From positions 186,001 to 250,000 of the forward strand of contig NZ_CP103423.1 in assembly GCF_024918955.1 (NCBI RefSeq): a stretch of DNA of 64,000 nucleotides, given 5' to 3'. Made by a program: the position numbers and the translations under genes. Positions 1 through 8,553 of the stretch are shown here, in pieces. The DNA comes from Mesomycoplasma molare (lineage in GTDB: Bacteria; Bacillota_I; Bacilli_A; Mycoplasmatales; Metamycoplasmataceae). Position 1 is the stretch's first letter. The number at the start of each line of letters is the position of its first letter. The notes beneath the pieces are model-generated. The model searched no databases. It was not told where the DNA came from and was given only the letters and a program-made list of their open reading frames with translations.

Positions 1-1
1 T

Positions 2-226
2 TATTCTAATCCAAAACACCCTTATACTATTAATCTATTTAAATCTATTCCTAAGATGTCAAACGCTCATGAACCTTTTGAAGCTTCTAATTTCGAATTA
101 AATTACTTAAAAGAACAAAATTTTCTTAATCCAATTGAAGAAAAATTGGTTAACAATTCAAAAACTCATAAAGTTTATGGAACTAAAAATCAATTAGAAA
201 AATGATTAAATAATAATGAAAAATAA
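2..226 (+). CDS. Oligopeptide ABC transporter ATP-binding protein, C-terminal end (OppD/OppF-like), partial
   Basis: Only the last 74 codons are in the window. The translated tail contains NPKHPYTINLFKSIPKMSN, which matches the C-terminal oligopeptide/dipeptide transporter extension of OppD/OppF ATPases (a conserved xPxHPYTxxLxxSIP). These subunits hydrolyse ATP on the cytoplasmic face to drive peptide import. The Walker and signature motifs lie upstream of the window, so OppD and OppF cannot be told apart. The frame contains one UGA read as Trp. The stop overlaps the next gene by 11 bases, so the two are probably co-transcribed. Confidence 0.65.
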
Positions 227-641
227 TTTTAGTTATTTTTGAAAAAATAAAATAATTAGAAAAATCAAAAAGCTTGATTTTATTTATTTAGCTATATGAA
301 CTATATTATTTACGATTTTATTTTTTCTTATGATTTTCTCTTTTAATAAAATTTCTTGGTATGATGCACTTTTTAACTTAGCTTTTTTGATATTAGCAAT
401 TACTATATTATCTTTAGTTATAAAATTTGGATTATTTGATATTTATTCAAGAAGCATAAAAAATTGAAATATTAAAAAAGAAAACAAGATATTAAAAGAA
501 AATAGAATGCAACAAAAAGAATTAATTTCACCAGGAAAACAAACTGAAATAAGAAAAGAACAAACATATTTAAACATAATTATAGGTTTACTTGCTTTTA
601 TTATTTTATTTATAATAAGTGCACCATTTGTCTTTTCGTAA
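216..641 (+). CDS. Small membrane protein, DUF3899-like
   Basis: This is a 141-aa protein starting at the ATG that overlaps the end of the upstream ABC ATPase gene. The reading frame needs three UGA codons read as Trp. About three hydrophobic segments are visible (near residues 18-38, 46-68 and 118-139). Between the second and third lies a polar, Lys/Glu-rich stretch (about residues 70-112) that probably forms a helix in the cytoplasm. Size, topology and position next to an opp ATPase fit the DUF3899 family of mycoplasmas; that match is from memory of the family. No function is known to me. The 11-base overlap suggests translational coupling to the opp operon. Confidence 0.6.
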
Positions 642-661
642 TAGTTATAAAAAAAAGAAAA

Positions 662-686
662 ACAAAACAGAAATATTCTGTTTTGT
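662..686. repeat. Left target duplication of IS copy 1; also a bidirectional terminator hairpin
   Basis: This 25-base sequence is a near-perfect palindrome (ACAAAACAG ... CTGTTTTGT). It is repeated exactly at 2055-2079 on the other side of the insertion element. Without the element it would lie between two convergent genes (ending at 641 on + and at 2084 on -), flanked by A- and T-rich runs, as expected of a shared factor-independent terminator. Duplication of a hairpin is the hallmark described for the mycoplasmal IS30-type element IS1630. Confidence 0.85.
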
Positions 687-699
687 CCCTGAATGCAAA

Positions 700-752
700 A
701 TCAAGTGCACCACTATAATGTAAAATTAAAAAGTGGTTGCACTTGATTTTTT
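700..752 (+). terminator. Hairpin terminator at the left end of IS copy 1
   Basis: ATCAAGTGCACCACT (700-714) pairs with AGTGGTTGCACTTGAT (732-747) with one bulged base, and is followed by a T6 run. It points into the element and would stop outside transcription before it reaches the transposase. Part of the arm is also the terminal inverted repeat. The same structure is present in copy 2 (5014-5066) and in the relic at 24848. Confidence 0.6.
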
Positions 753-811
753 AAATAAAAAAACTACTCTATAAAAATTTAAGACAACATACTTTTTATT
801 GAAAGGACCAT

Positions 812-1822
812 ATGAATTATAATACAACAAAGCATTATTCGCATTTAAATGCTGAAAAAGATTTTTAATAGAGAAATTGTTTTATAAAAATATTCAATTA
901 GACAAATTGCTAATTTTCTTAATGTCAATCACTCAACAGTGTCAAGAGAATTAAAAAGAAATTCAAATTTTTACGGATTTTATGATCATTTAATAGCAAA
1001 TGAAAAAGCCAAAATAAGACATAAACATAAAAGATTGTTTTTCTTTTCTCAAATGGATGATTATAAAGAATTTAGCAAACTTATTAAAGATAATTTTAAC
1101 AAAGCAACATGCGGAATAAAAATGACTTACAACTTAATAAAAGAAGGTATTAAAAATATTAAAATCCCTTCGCTAAGGACTGTTTTTAATTGGATTAATA
1201 CAGGAAAATGAGTATTAACTAATAAAGATAGATTAAGAAAGCACTATACAAAAGGCGGAAAAGAAAAAATAACGTTATTGAAAGACTTGTGCAGTCAAAT
1301 TATGTATTTCCTATTTGAGCTAGACCAAAACATATTGATTTAAGAGAAACATTTGGGCATTGAGAGGGTGATTTAGTTATAGGTAAAAAATCCGCAGGGC
1401 ATTCTAGTCTTTTAACTTTAGTGGAAAGAAAAAGTAGGTTGGGAATAATTGTAAAAGTTTCAAGTAAAAACCCTTTTTACATTAATAAAGTTCTTTATGA
1501 AAGAATAAATACACTAGAATTACCCGTTGAAAGTATTACTTTTGATAATGGAATTGAATTTAATGCGGTTGGAATATTAGCAAAAAATTAGGAATTAAAA
1601 TTTATAAAACCGATAAATACGCTTCTTTTCAAAGAGGAACTAATGAAAATTTTAACGGACTTATAAGAAGAGTTTATAAAAAGGGACTGATTTTAATAAA
1701 GTCTCTCGAGAAGAAATATTAAATCTTGAAAAAGAATAAATTTTATGAATAGAGACATACTAGAAGGAAAATGCGCTTTTGACATATATGAAGAAGAAAT
1801 AGAAAGATTAAATAAATATTAA
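812..1822 (+). pseudogene. IS30-family DDE transposase, multiply frameshifted
   Basis: Joining frames restores an IS30-type transposase. It has an N-terminal helix-turn-helix region (IRQIANFLNVNHSTVSREL), then the catalytic core with first Asp in FGHWEGDLVIGK, second Asp in SITFDNGIEF and Glu in GTNENFNG. The start is the ATG after GAAAGGA. Single-base losses break the frame near 862, 889, 1262, 1587, 1683 and 1736. Those near 862, 889 and 1736 occur identically in copy 2; the others do not. The longest open piece covers 939 to about 1320. This copy is not expected to make active transposase unless several frameshifts are bypassed. Confidence 0.85.
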
Positions 1823-2054
1823 TTAAAACTATTAAAAATTACAAGATTATTACAAGAAAATAATGAAAGGGTCGAAAAATTTTGCCCCATAATTTTTATT
1901 AACTTCATTAATAAAAACCGCTTTACAAGCGGAATTAAAAGAAGGGGATATCCCCTTCACCCCTTAATAGTAAATAGGGGTATAAAATATTGTAAATTGT
2001 AGTACAATGTTTTTATAATAAAAACTACTGGTGCACTTCAATTTGCATTTTAGG

Positions 2055-2079
2055 ACAAAACAGAAATATTCTGTTTTGT
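2055..2079. repeat. Right target duplication of IS copy 1
   Basis: This is an exact 25-base repeat of 662-686. It is a palindrome followed by a T-rich run, and now serves as terminator for the minus-strand gene ending at 2084 side by side with the element. Confidence 0.85.
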
Positions 2080-2083
2080 TTTA

Positions 2084-2692
2084 TTATTTACTTTTATTTA
2101 TGTAATTAATCAGCTCTTCTCTAGACATGTTTTCAAAATCAAAAATTTGTTTTTCCTTAGCGATGTTTTTTAAAGATTCCATATCTAAATCTTTGTATTC
2201 ATCATCTATCTTTTGATTAAATACAGGTTTTAAAGTATTATTTTTTTCTTGAGCAAATTTCATAGTTTTCTTAAAAATGATGATGTCAAATATCAAAACT
2301 GATAAACTAAAAAATATAGCTATCTTTTGCCAAAAAAAAGAAGTCAAATTAATAGTTACTAATAATAGCGAAATTATTCAAAATATTAGAAATATTTTAA
2401 AAGAATTATCTTCCTTTTTAAGATTAAAAAGATTTCATATGTTTATAGCGGTAATAGAAATTTTTGTTATTGTAATAGTTGCTAAAATAATGTATATAAT
2501 AATATAAAACACTTTAGTTAAAATTGTTGCAGTGTTTTCAATGCTTTTTAAATCATCATTACCATAATAAGAAAATGAAAAAAACAAAATTACTAAAATA
2601 ATACCGAATATTAAACCAATAAAAAAAGGCAATATTGTTAATCAAAAATTTATTTTTGAGTATTTATAAACTTTTTTAATCTTATCTTGCAT
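2084..2692 (-). CDS. Membrane protein with a C-terminal SAP/Rho-N-like helical motif
   Basis: The 202-aa frame runs from the ATG at 2692 (preceded by AAAAGGAT) to 2084 and contains three UGA-Trp codons, so it looks like two fragments under the standard code. It has about four hydrophobic segments: near residues 20-38, 50-70, 90-105 and 115-133. A soluble tail follows, ending LKNIAKEKQIFDFENMSREE plus LINYINKSK. The tail pattern (LK.IAKE...I..F..MSREELI..I) resembles the short helix-extended-helix or SAP fold also seen at the N-terminus of Rho. That assignment is inference. It lies alone between the two IS copies, convergent with the DUF3899-like gene before the IS insertion. Confidence 0.6.
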
Positions 2693-2795
2693 TATTATCC
2701 TTTTAAAATAATAGGTTAGTTTTTATATATTTAATTATTTATATTTTATTAATTATAATAAAAATTTATTAATTATCTTTATAAAATTTTATTAT

Positions 2796-2801
2796 ATAAT
2801 T
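2796..2801 (+). promoter_or_regulatory. -10 box (TATAAT) of degV
   Basis: A perfect TATAAT ends six bases before the degV ATG at 2808, so the transcript is probably leaderless or nearly so. No ribosome binding site is visible. Confidence 0.5.
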
Positions 2802-2807
2802 ATTTTT

Positions 2808-3674
2808 ATGAAAAAATTAGGAATTTTATTAGATTCTTTTGGTGGAATCTCACAAAAAATAATCGAAGAAAATGGTTTTAATATGGTTCCGCTACAGTTT
2901 AATATAGACGGAAAAGATTACATTGATAACGGAAAAGAGTTAACTAATTTAGAAATATCAGAACTAGTTAAAAACTCTTCTAGTGCAAGAACTTCCTTAC
3001 CTGCACTAGGAACAATAGAACAAGTTTTAGAAAAAATGTCTAAAGAATATGAAAATGTAATTGTCTTTTTAACATCTTCAATTTTATCTTCAACTTATCA
3101 AACTGTATATGTAGAATCAAGAAAATATGGTGATAAATTTCATATAATTGATAATCATTTTTTCACAGATCAAGCTTTAGAACTAGGTAAATTTTTAGTA
3201 AAACAATCTAATGAAGGTATTAATATTTCAAAATTAGTAGAAGTTTCTAAAGAAGTAGCGAAAAAAAGTTTAAATTATTTAATTGTTAAAGATTTAACAA
3301 GCTTAATTAAAGGTGGTAGACTTAAGGGTATTAAGAAAATGATTCTAAATGGTTTAAAATTAATTCCTCTTTTAAAAGTTGATGAAGAAGGAATAAATTT
3401 TGGAGGAGTTAAAAGAACATTAAGAGGATCATATGAAAAAGTTTTTGAAAAATTACTTGATTTTATTGGAGGAAGAGAATTTTTAGAAAACTATGAATTT
3501 AAATTTATGTATGCTAATGATCCAGAAATGAAGGAAGAAATTGAAAAATTATTTAATAAAGAAAATTTATTATTAGAAAATATAACAATCGCTTCTGCTA
3601 CAGTAATGATTCATACCGGTATAGGTTGTTCTTCTTTAGGTATTTGACCTAAACTTTCAAAATTAAAAATATAA
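2808..3674 (+). CDS. DegV family fatty-acid-binding protein (FakB-type)
   Basis: The 288-aa product matches the length of DegV proteins. The N-terminus (LGILLDSFGGISQKIIEENG), the segment ARTSLPALG and the run VFLTSSILSSTYQTVY follow the family pattern in which Ser/Thr residues hold the fatty-acid carboxylate. The C-terminal VMIHTGIGCSSLGIW carries the conserved HTGxG. In bacteria FakB proteins present fatty acids to the kinase FakA, which is also in this window at 15242. The frame continues through one UGA-Trp near the end, extending it to 3674. It ends just before the hairpin that was duplicated by IS copy 2. Confidence 0.9.
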
Positions 3675-3676
3675 AA

Positions 3677-3708
3677 ATCAGATGTTGCTATAAAAGTAAC
3701 ACCTGATT
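3677..3708. repeat. Left target duplication of IS copy 2; degV terminator hairpin
   Basis: This 32-base segment is an imperfect palindrome (ATCAGATGTTGC paired with GTAACACCTGAT, with G-U pairs). It starts three bases after the degV stop and is repeated exactly at 5080-5111. It is a different target from that of copy 1 but of the same kind, a terminator between convergent genes. Confidence 0.85.
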
Positions 3709-3942
3709 CCTAAAATGCAAATTGAAGTGCACCAGTAGTTTTTATTATAAAAACATTGTACTACAATTTACAATATTTTATACCCCTTATTTACTATTAA
3801 AGGGGGAAGGGGATATCCCCCTTCTTTTAATTCCGCTTGTAAAGCGGTTTTTATTAATGAAGTTAATAAAAATTATGGGGCGAAATTTTTCGACCCTTTC
3901 ATTATTTTCTTGTAATAATCTTGTAATTTTTAATAGTTTTAA

Positions 3943-4954
3943 TTAATATTTGTTTAATTTTTCTATTTCTTCTTCATATATGTCAAAAGCGCATTTTCCT
4001 TCTAGTATGTCTCTATTCATAAAATTTATTCTTTTTCAAGATTTAATATTTCTTCTCTAGAAATTTTATTAAAGTCAGTTCCTTTCTTATAAACCCTTCT
4101 TATAATTCCGTTAAAATTTTCATTGGTTCCTCTTTGAAAAGAAGCGTATTTATCGGCTTTATAAATTTTAATTCCTAATTTTTTCGCTAATATTCCAACC
4201 GCATTAAATTCAATTCCATTATCAAAAGTAATACTTTCAACAGGTAATTCTAGTGTATTTATTCTTTCATAAAGCACTTTATTAATGTAAAAGGATTTTT
4301 ACTTGATACTTTCACAATTATTCCTAATCTGCTTTTTCTCTCAACTAAAGTTAAAAGACTAGAATGGCCTGCGGATTTTTTACCTATAACTAAATCACCC
4401 TCTCAATGCCCAAATGTTTCTCTTAAATCAATGTGTTTAGGTCTAGCTCAAATAGGAAATACATACTTTGACTGCACAAGTCTTTCAATAACGTTATTTT
4501 TCTTTTTCCGCCTTTTGTATAGTGCTTTCTTAATCTATCTTTATTAGTTAATACTCATTTTCCTGTGTTAATCCAATTAAAAACAGTCCTTAGTGAAGGG
4601 ATTTTAATGTTTTTAACACCTTCTTTTATTAGGTTGTAAGTCATTTTTATTCCGCATGTTGCTTTGTTAAAATTATCTTTAATAAGTTTGCTAAATTCTT
4701 TATAATCATCCATTTGAGAAAAGAAAAACAATCTTTTATGTTTATGTCTTATTTTAGCTTTTTCATTTGCTATTAAATGATCATAAAATCCGTAAAAATT
4801 TGAATTTCTTTTTAATTCTCTTGACACTGTTGAATGATTGATATTAAGAAAATTAGCAATTTGTCTAATTGAATATTTTTATAAAACAATTTCTCTATTA
4901 AAAATCTTTTTCAGCATTTAAATGCGAATAATGCTTTGTTGTATTATAATTCAT
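3943..4954 (-). pseudogene. IS30-family DDE transposase, multiply frameshifted
   Basis: This is the same protein as in copy 1, with the same conserved blocks (HTH region, FGHWEGDLVIGK, SITFDNGIEF, GTNENFNG). It shares the copy 1 frame losses near the start codon region, near the ATT-CAA segment and near the LEKE stop. It has its own extra losses in the GGCGGAAAAAG run and in the segment encoding SSKNPFYINK. The C-terminal half from about 4026 to 4277 and the middle from 4555 to 4827 are open. It is predicted to be inactive. Confidence 0.85.
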
Positions 4955-5013
4955 ATGATCCTTTCAATAAAAAGTATGTTGTCTTAAATTTTTATAGAGC
5001 TGTTTTTTTATTT

Positions 5014-5066
5014 AAAAAATCAAGTGCAACCACTTTTTAATTTTACATTATAGTGGTGCACTTGAT
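5014..5066 (-). terminator. Hairpin terminator at the transposase-proximal end of IS copy 2
   Basis: Same stem as at 700-752 in copy 1, with T-run on the minus strand, shielding the transposase from outside transcription. Confidence 0.6.
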
Positions 5067-5079
5067 TTTGCATTCAGGG

Positions 5080-5111
5080 ATCAGATGTTGCTATAAAAGT
5101 AACACCTGATT
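5080..5111. repeat. Right target duplication of IS copy 2; terminator of the trpS-thrS operon
   Basis: This is an exact repeat of 3677-3708, followed by a T7 run. On the minus strand it directly follows the stop of the membrane protein gene at 5115. Confidence 0.85.
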
Positions 5112-5114
5112 TTT

Positions 5115-5522
5115 TTATTTAAATATTATATTTGTTTTTATTTTATTTTCTTTTTTCTTTGCTTGGTAAAGTTTTATAAATCATAAAGTAGGAATTACAA
5201 AAAATGTAGAAATAATAATTAAAAAAATTCTTAATATTATTCAATAACCGGTTAATTTATATGTTATTAAAACAATAAATAAACAAATCATAAACGGAAA
5301 ATTGAATATTAAAAAATTTATTTTTATTACTTTTAAATATATAAAAGTAGTGATTAATATTGAACTTAAAAAAAGATATGATAAACAAATTAAAATAAAG
5401 TATTCAAATTTTATTATTTCTTTTTTATAAATTTCAGGAGATAAAAATATATAGACTAATATAGCGGGAATTATAACCAATAAAATTGTGAAAAATCAAT
5501 TTGGTAATTTAGTTATTCTCAT
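5115..5522 (-). CDS. Small integral membrane protein of unknown function
   Basis: The 135-aa frame begins at an ATG that overlaps the thrS stop (TAATG), which supports this start over the internal TTG at 5480. About four hydrophobic segments are visible, with a Lys-rich cytoplasmic tail. Two UGA-Trp codons keep the frame open to a TAA next to the terminator. I do not recognise the family. Its position suggests translational coupling as the last gene of a trpS-thrS operon. Confidence 0.6.
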
Positions 5523-7264
5523 TATTTTTTGTAGTGCATTTTATGAATCATTTTCGCAATAAAATTATCCATTTTTTCGGTGTTAGATTCTTTTTTACCA
5601 TATTCTCTATAAGTTATAGTTTGATTTTGTACTTCTTCATCACCAATTATTATTTGGTATTTAGATTTTTGTATTTGAGCTTCTCTAATTTTTTTATTAA
5701 TTCTTTCATTTCTATCATCAAGTTCTACATTGAAGTTTAAAAATAGTAATTTTTCTTTTATTTTTTGCGCATATGCTAAGTGTTTACTATTTTCGATAGG
5801 TATAATTAAAAATTGTTTTGGGCTAACTCAAAAAGGTAAATTCCCTTTTGTTTGTTCTAATAAAATAGAAATAAATCTTTCATAGGTTCCGATTAAACCT
5901 CTATGAATTAACACGGGAGTTTCTTTTTCGTTATTTTTGTTTATAAAGCTAATTTCAAATTTTTCAGGGAGTAAAAAGTCTAATTGCAGTGTGGACATAG
6001 TTATTTCATGATTTAAAACTGTTTTAACTTGAAAATCTATTTTTGGTCCATAAAAAGCAGCTTCTCCAATTTTTTCTTCGTATTCGATTCCAAGTTCTCT
6101 TAAAACAGCTTCTAAGTCTTTTTCTGCTTTATCTCACATTTCATCATTATCGTAAAATTTATCTTTATTTTCAGGATCTCTTTTGGAAAACGAAACATAA
6201 TCTAATTGAATATCAAACATACTTAATGTTTCTAAAATCATTTTATAAAGATGTTTAAATTCCTCTACAATTTGATTTTTTCTAACAAAAACATGACCTT
6301 CAGTTAAATCCATTCCTCTAACTCTTTCTAAACCAGTTAGAGCGCCAGATTTTTCATATCTATAAAGTCTAGATTGTTCAGAATAACGGATTGGTAATTC
6401 TTTATAACTTCTTTTTTGTTTATCAAATAAAATTATATGGTGAGGACAAGTCATAGGACGCGCAATTAGTCTTTCATTTTCAATTTCAATAGGTTTAAAC
6501 ATATCATCTTTATAATGTTCTAAATGTCCTGAAATTTTATATAGTTCTTCTGCCCCAAAATGTGGAGTTAAAACTTCTTTAAAACCATACTTTTTGTCAA
6601 AATATAAAACTCTATCTCTTATAGCGTTCCTTATTTTCATCCCATCTTCTAATCATATAGGTAAACCTTGTCCTGAAAGATGTGAAAAAGTAAAAATATT
6701 TAATTCTTTTCCTATTTTTCTATGATCTCTTTCCTTTCTTTCTTTTAGAATTTGTAAAAATTCTTCTAAATCTTCTTTTGTTTCTCAAGCGGTTCCGTAT
6801 ATTCTAGTTAATTGTTCATTATCACTATTACCTCTTCAATAAGCTCCAGCAATAGATAACAATTTAAAGTGTTTAATTTTAGAAGTAGAATTTTCATGAC
6901 CACCTGAACAAAGATCTTCAAAAAGAATTTTGTGATTAGAAGGATTTATTAAGGAATAGAAAGTTGCTTCTTCTCCTTTTTGAATAATTTCTTTATATAA
7001 TTCTTCTTTAAAGGGTTTATCGCTAAAATCATAATTTTCCCCAGAAGTTTTTTGCATTATATATCCACCAGAAGCTAAAGACTTCATTTTTCTTTCAATT
7101 TTAACTAATTCTTCATCACTTAAAGGCTTTTTAAATTTAAAGTCATAATAAAAACCTTCTTGTGTGGCAGGCCCAAATCCTAATTGCACATCTGGGAATA
7201 ATTCAATTACAGCAGCAGCTAATAGATGGCTTGTTGTGTGGTTTAGTTCTTTATTAAATTTCAT
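5522..7264 (-). CDS. thrS: Threonyl-tRNA synthetase, lacking the TGS domain
   Basis: Charges tRNA-Thr with threonine. The 580-aa protein begins directly in the editing domain: HTTSH (normally HxxxH) near residue 9 and CSGGHENST near residue 120 supply the zinc-type editing ligands. The class II core follows, with motif 2 ([20 protein letters not shown]) and ARPMTCPHH. The C-terminal anticodon-binding domain ends at 5522. Most bacterial ThrRS are about 640 aa with an N-terminal TGS domain; that domain is absent here. The start lies one base after the trpS stop. Several UGA-Trp codons interrupt the frame under the standard code. Confidence 0.92.
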
Positions 7265-7265
7265 T

Positions 7266-8252
7266 TTATAGACCCATTCTTTCTTTTAAGTATTTAACAG
7301 TTTGAGAGGCAACTGATTTTGCCTTGTTTTTACCTAAATTTGCTCATTTATCAATATTGTTTTTTTCTAAGTTAAATTTTTCTTGTAAATTAATTAAAAA
7401 TTCTTTTACTGTTAAAGCAACTTCTTCTTTAAATTCTTTATAATTATTATTTTTAAATTTTTCTTCAGCTTCTTTTAAATCAATATCTTTTAAAGAAGCG
7501 TATATAGTTAATAAATTAAGTATTCCTGGTTTATTTTCTGAAATATATACTTTATTTTCAGAATCAGTAACAGATTTCATAATTTTTTTATATGCTACTT
7601 CAGGATCATCTAATAAAAATATTGAATCATTAATATTAGTATTTGATTTAGACATTTTTTTAGTAGGATCTTGTAATCCCATAATTTTTGCTCCTACTTT
7701 AGGTAAAAAAGCTTCAGGAATATTAAATTTTGTTTTGTATTTATTATTTAGTCTTTCGGCTATATTTCTAGTTAATTCTAAATGTTGTATTTGATCAATT
7801 CCGACAGGAACTACTTCAGGATTATATAGCAATATATCTGCAGCCATTAATGTTGGATAAATTAATAAACCTGTTGGTATATGGACTGTTCCATTATCAG
7901 ATTTAACCTTAATACTTTTATCTTTAAATTGCGTCATTCTAGATAATTCACCCATTGTAGTATTTACTAAAATTAATCAATTCATCACAGAGTGTTCTTC
8001 AACATCTGATTGAAAAAAAATTGTATTTTTTTCAGGATCAATTCCACAAGCCAAATACAGAGCAAAAACTTCTTTTCTATTTTTTTGCAATTCAGTCTTT
8101 GAAATTGGAAGAGTAATTGTGTGTAAATCAGCTATAAAGATAAACATTTCATATTCATTTTGTAATTTTAAAGTATTTTTAATAGCTCCTATGTAATTAC
8201 CTAATGTAATTTTTCCTGTAGCTTGTATCCCGGTAACTAGCCTTTTTTTCAT
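7266..8252 (-). CDS. trpS: Tryptophanyl-tRNA synthetase
   Basis: Charges the tRNAs reading UGG and UGA with tryptophan. The 328-aa length is standard for bacterial TrpRS. The class I HIGH-type signature appears in the region GIQATGKITLGNYIGA and the KMSKS motif as KKMSKSNTN. The segment VPVGIDQIQHLELTRNIAER is the tryptophan/ATP pocket region. The frame contains UGA-Trp codons, one after SVMN. It is the first gene of a trpS-thrS-membrane protein operon. An AT-rich promoter region (TATATAAT-like) lies immediately upstream, so the mRNA is probably leaderless. Confidence 0.93.
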
Positions 8253-8403
8253 AATTTAAAATTATATAATAAATACAATAATATATCAATATTCTTTTGT
8301 TTAAAATAAAATGAAATATTTTTAAAACCAAAAGAAAATATTTCTATTTTAAATTTATATAAGTATAAGTACTATTAATCATAAGATTTTAACCAAAATT
8401 TTA

Positions 8404-8409
8404 TATAAT
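8404..8409 (+). promoter_or_regulatory. -10 box (TATAAT) of the methyltransferase/GmrSD operon
   Basis: A perfect TATAAT ends six bases before the ATG at 8416. Transcription would therefore start at or next to that ATG, include the (TA)10 tract in the leader, and reach the methyltransferase start about 113 bases later. Confidence 0.5.
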
Positions 8410-8415
8410 TTAGTT

Positions 8416-8553
8416 ATGAAAATAGATTTAACTCACTTGATATATATATATATATATATAATTAGCAACAATTCCATTAATAAAAACAAAACTATAAAGG
8501 ATTTCTTTATTAAAAGAAATATTTTTTCATGTCTAAATTTGAAAAAACTATAA
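8416..8553 (+). CDS. Putative 45-aa leader reading frame containing a (TA)10 repeat
   Basis: The frame starts at the ATG placed where a leaderless transcript from the TATAAT at 8404 would begin. It encodes MKIDLTHL, then an Ile-Tyr run from the TA repeat, then a Ser/Asn/Lys-rich tail, and stops at 8551-8553, 25 bases inside the methyltransferase gene in another frame. At other repeat numbers not congruent modulo 3, translation would stop immediately after the repeat (TAG at 8463 or TAA at 8459). There is no evidence that the peptide itself has a function; a regulatory reading frame is inferred. Confidence 0.35.
   Translation: MKIDLTHLIYIYIYIISNNSINKNKTIKDFFIKRNIFSCLNLKKL
8441..8460. repeat. 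(TA)10 dinucleotide repeat
   Basis: Ten perfect TA units lie in the predicted transcribed leader of the methyltransferase operon. Such short tandem repeats change length by slipped-strand mispairing, and in mycoplasmas and other bacteria they often control restriction-modification and surface genes. Confidence 0.9.
8496..8528 (+). promoter_or_regulatory. Hairpin with T6 tail directly before the methyltransferase start
   Basis: ATTTCTTT (8501-8508) and AAAGAAAT (8513-8520) form a perfect 8-bp stem with a 4-base loop, followed by A then T6, and the ATG is at 8529. It could act as a weak attenuator. Alternatively, the stem could bring the AAAGG at 8496-8500 to about 8 bases from the ATG. In either case, ribosomes translating the leader frame would unfold it. 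Confidence 0.45.

Larger units (their letters stand above)
687..2054 (+). mobile_element. IS30-family insertion sequence (IS1630-like), copy 1, decayed
   Basis: The element is 1368 bp. Its ends are imperfect inverted repeats: the left begins CCCTGAATGCAAAATCAAG and the reverse complement of the right begins CCTAAAATGCAAATTGAAG. It is flanked by a 25-base duplication of a terminator palindrome. It encodes a broken IS30-type transposase. Near the right end are more palindromes: CCGCTT/AAGCGG around 1918-1933, a GAAGGGGATATCCCCTTC palindrome around 1940-1960, and an ACCCCT/AGGGGT pair around 1958-1981. A nearly identical copy lies inverted at 3709-5079. Insertion into and duplication of inverted repeats matches the published behaviour of IS1630 of M. 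fermentans. Confidence 0.88.
3709..5079 (-). mobile_element. IS30-family insertion sequence (IS1630-like), copy 2, decayed, inverted
   Basis: This is a 1371-bp near-identical copy of 687-2054 in reverse orientation. It begins CCTAAAATGC and ends GCATTCAGGG, flanked by a 32-base duplication of a different hairpin. Because the two copies have different target duplications, they inserted independently. Together they form a long inverted repeat around degV and the membrane protein gene, so recombination between them could invert 2055-3708. Confidence 0.88.

Noticed and set aside
1918-1985. CRISPR-like or RNA-gene interpretation of the clustered palindromes near the IS right end
   Set aside because: The palindromes differ from each other, have no regular spacing, and occur identically in both IS copies; they belong to the element.
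2277-2507. Plus-strand open frame of 76 codons
   Set aside because: It lies inside the better-supported minus-strand membrane protein, with no ribosome site or recognisable content.
3722-3946. Plus-strand open frame inside IS copy 2
   Set aside because: It is antisense to the transposase tail and made of terminal palindromes; not a gene.
8441-8553. Leader frame with the TA repeat as an alternative N-terminus of the methyltransferase
   Set aside because: In the methyltransferase frame there is a TAG at 8463 and a TAA at 8511, so no repeat number can fuse the two.
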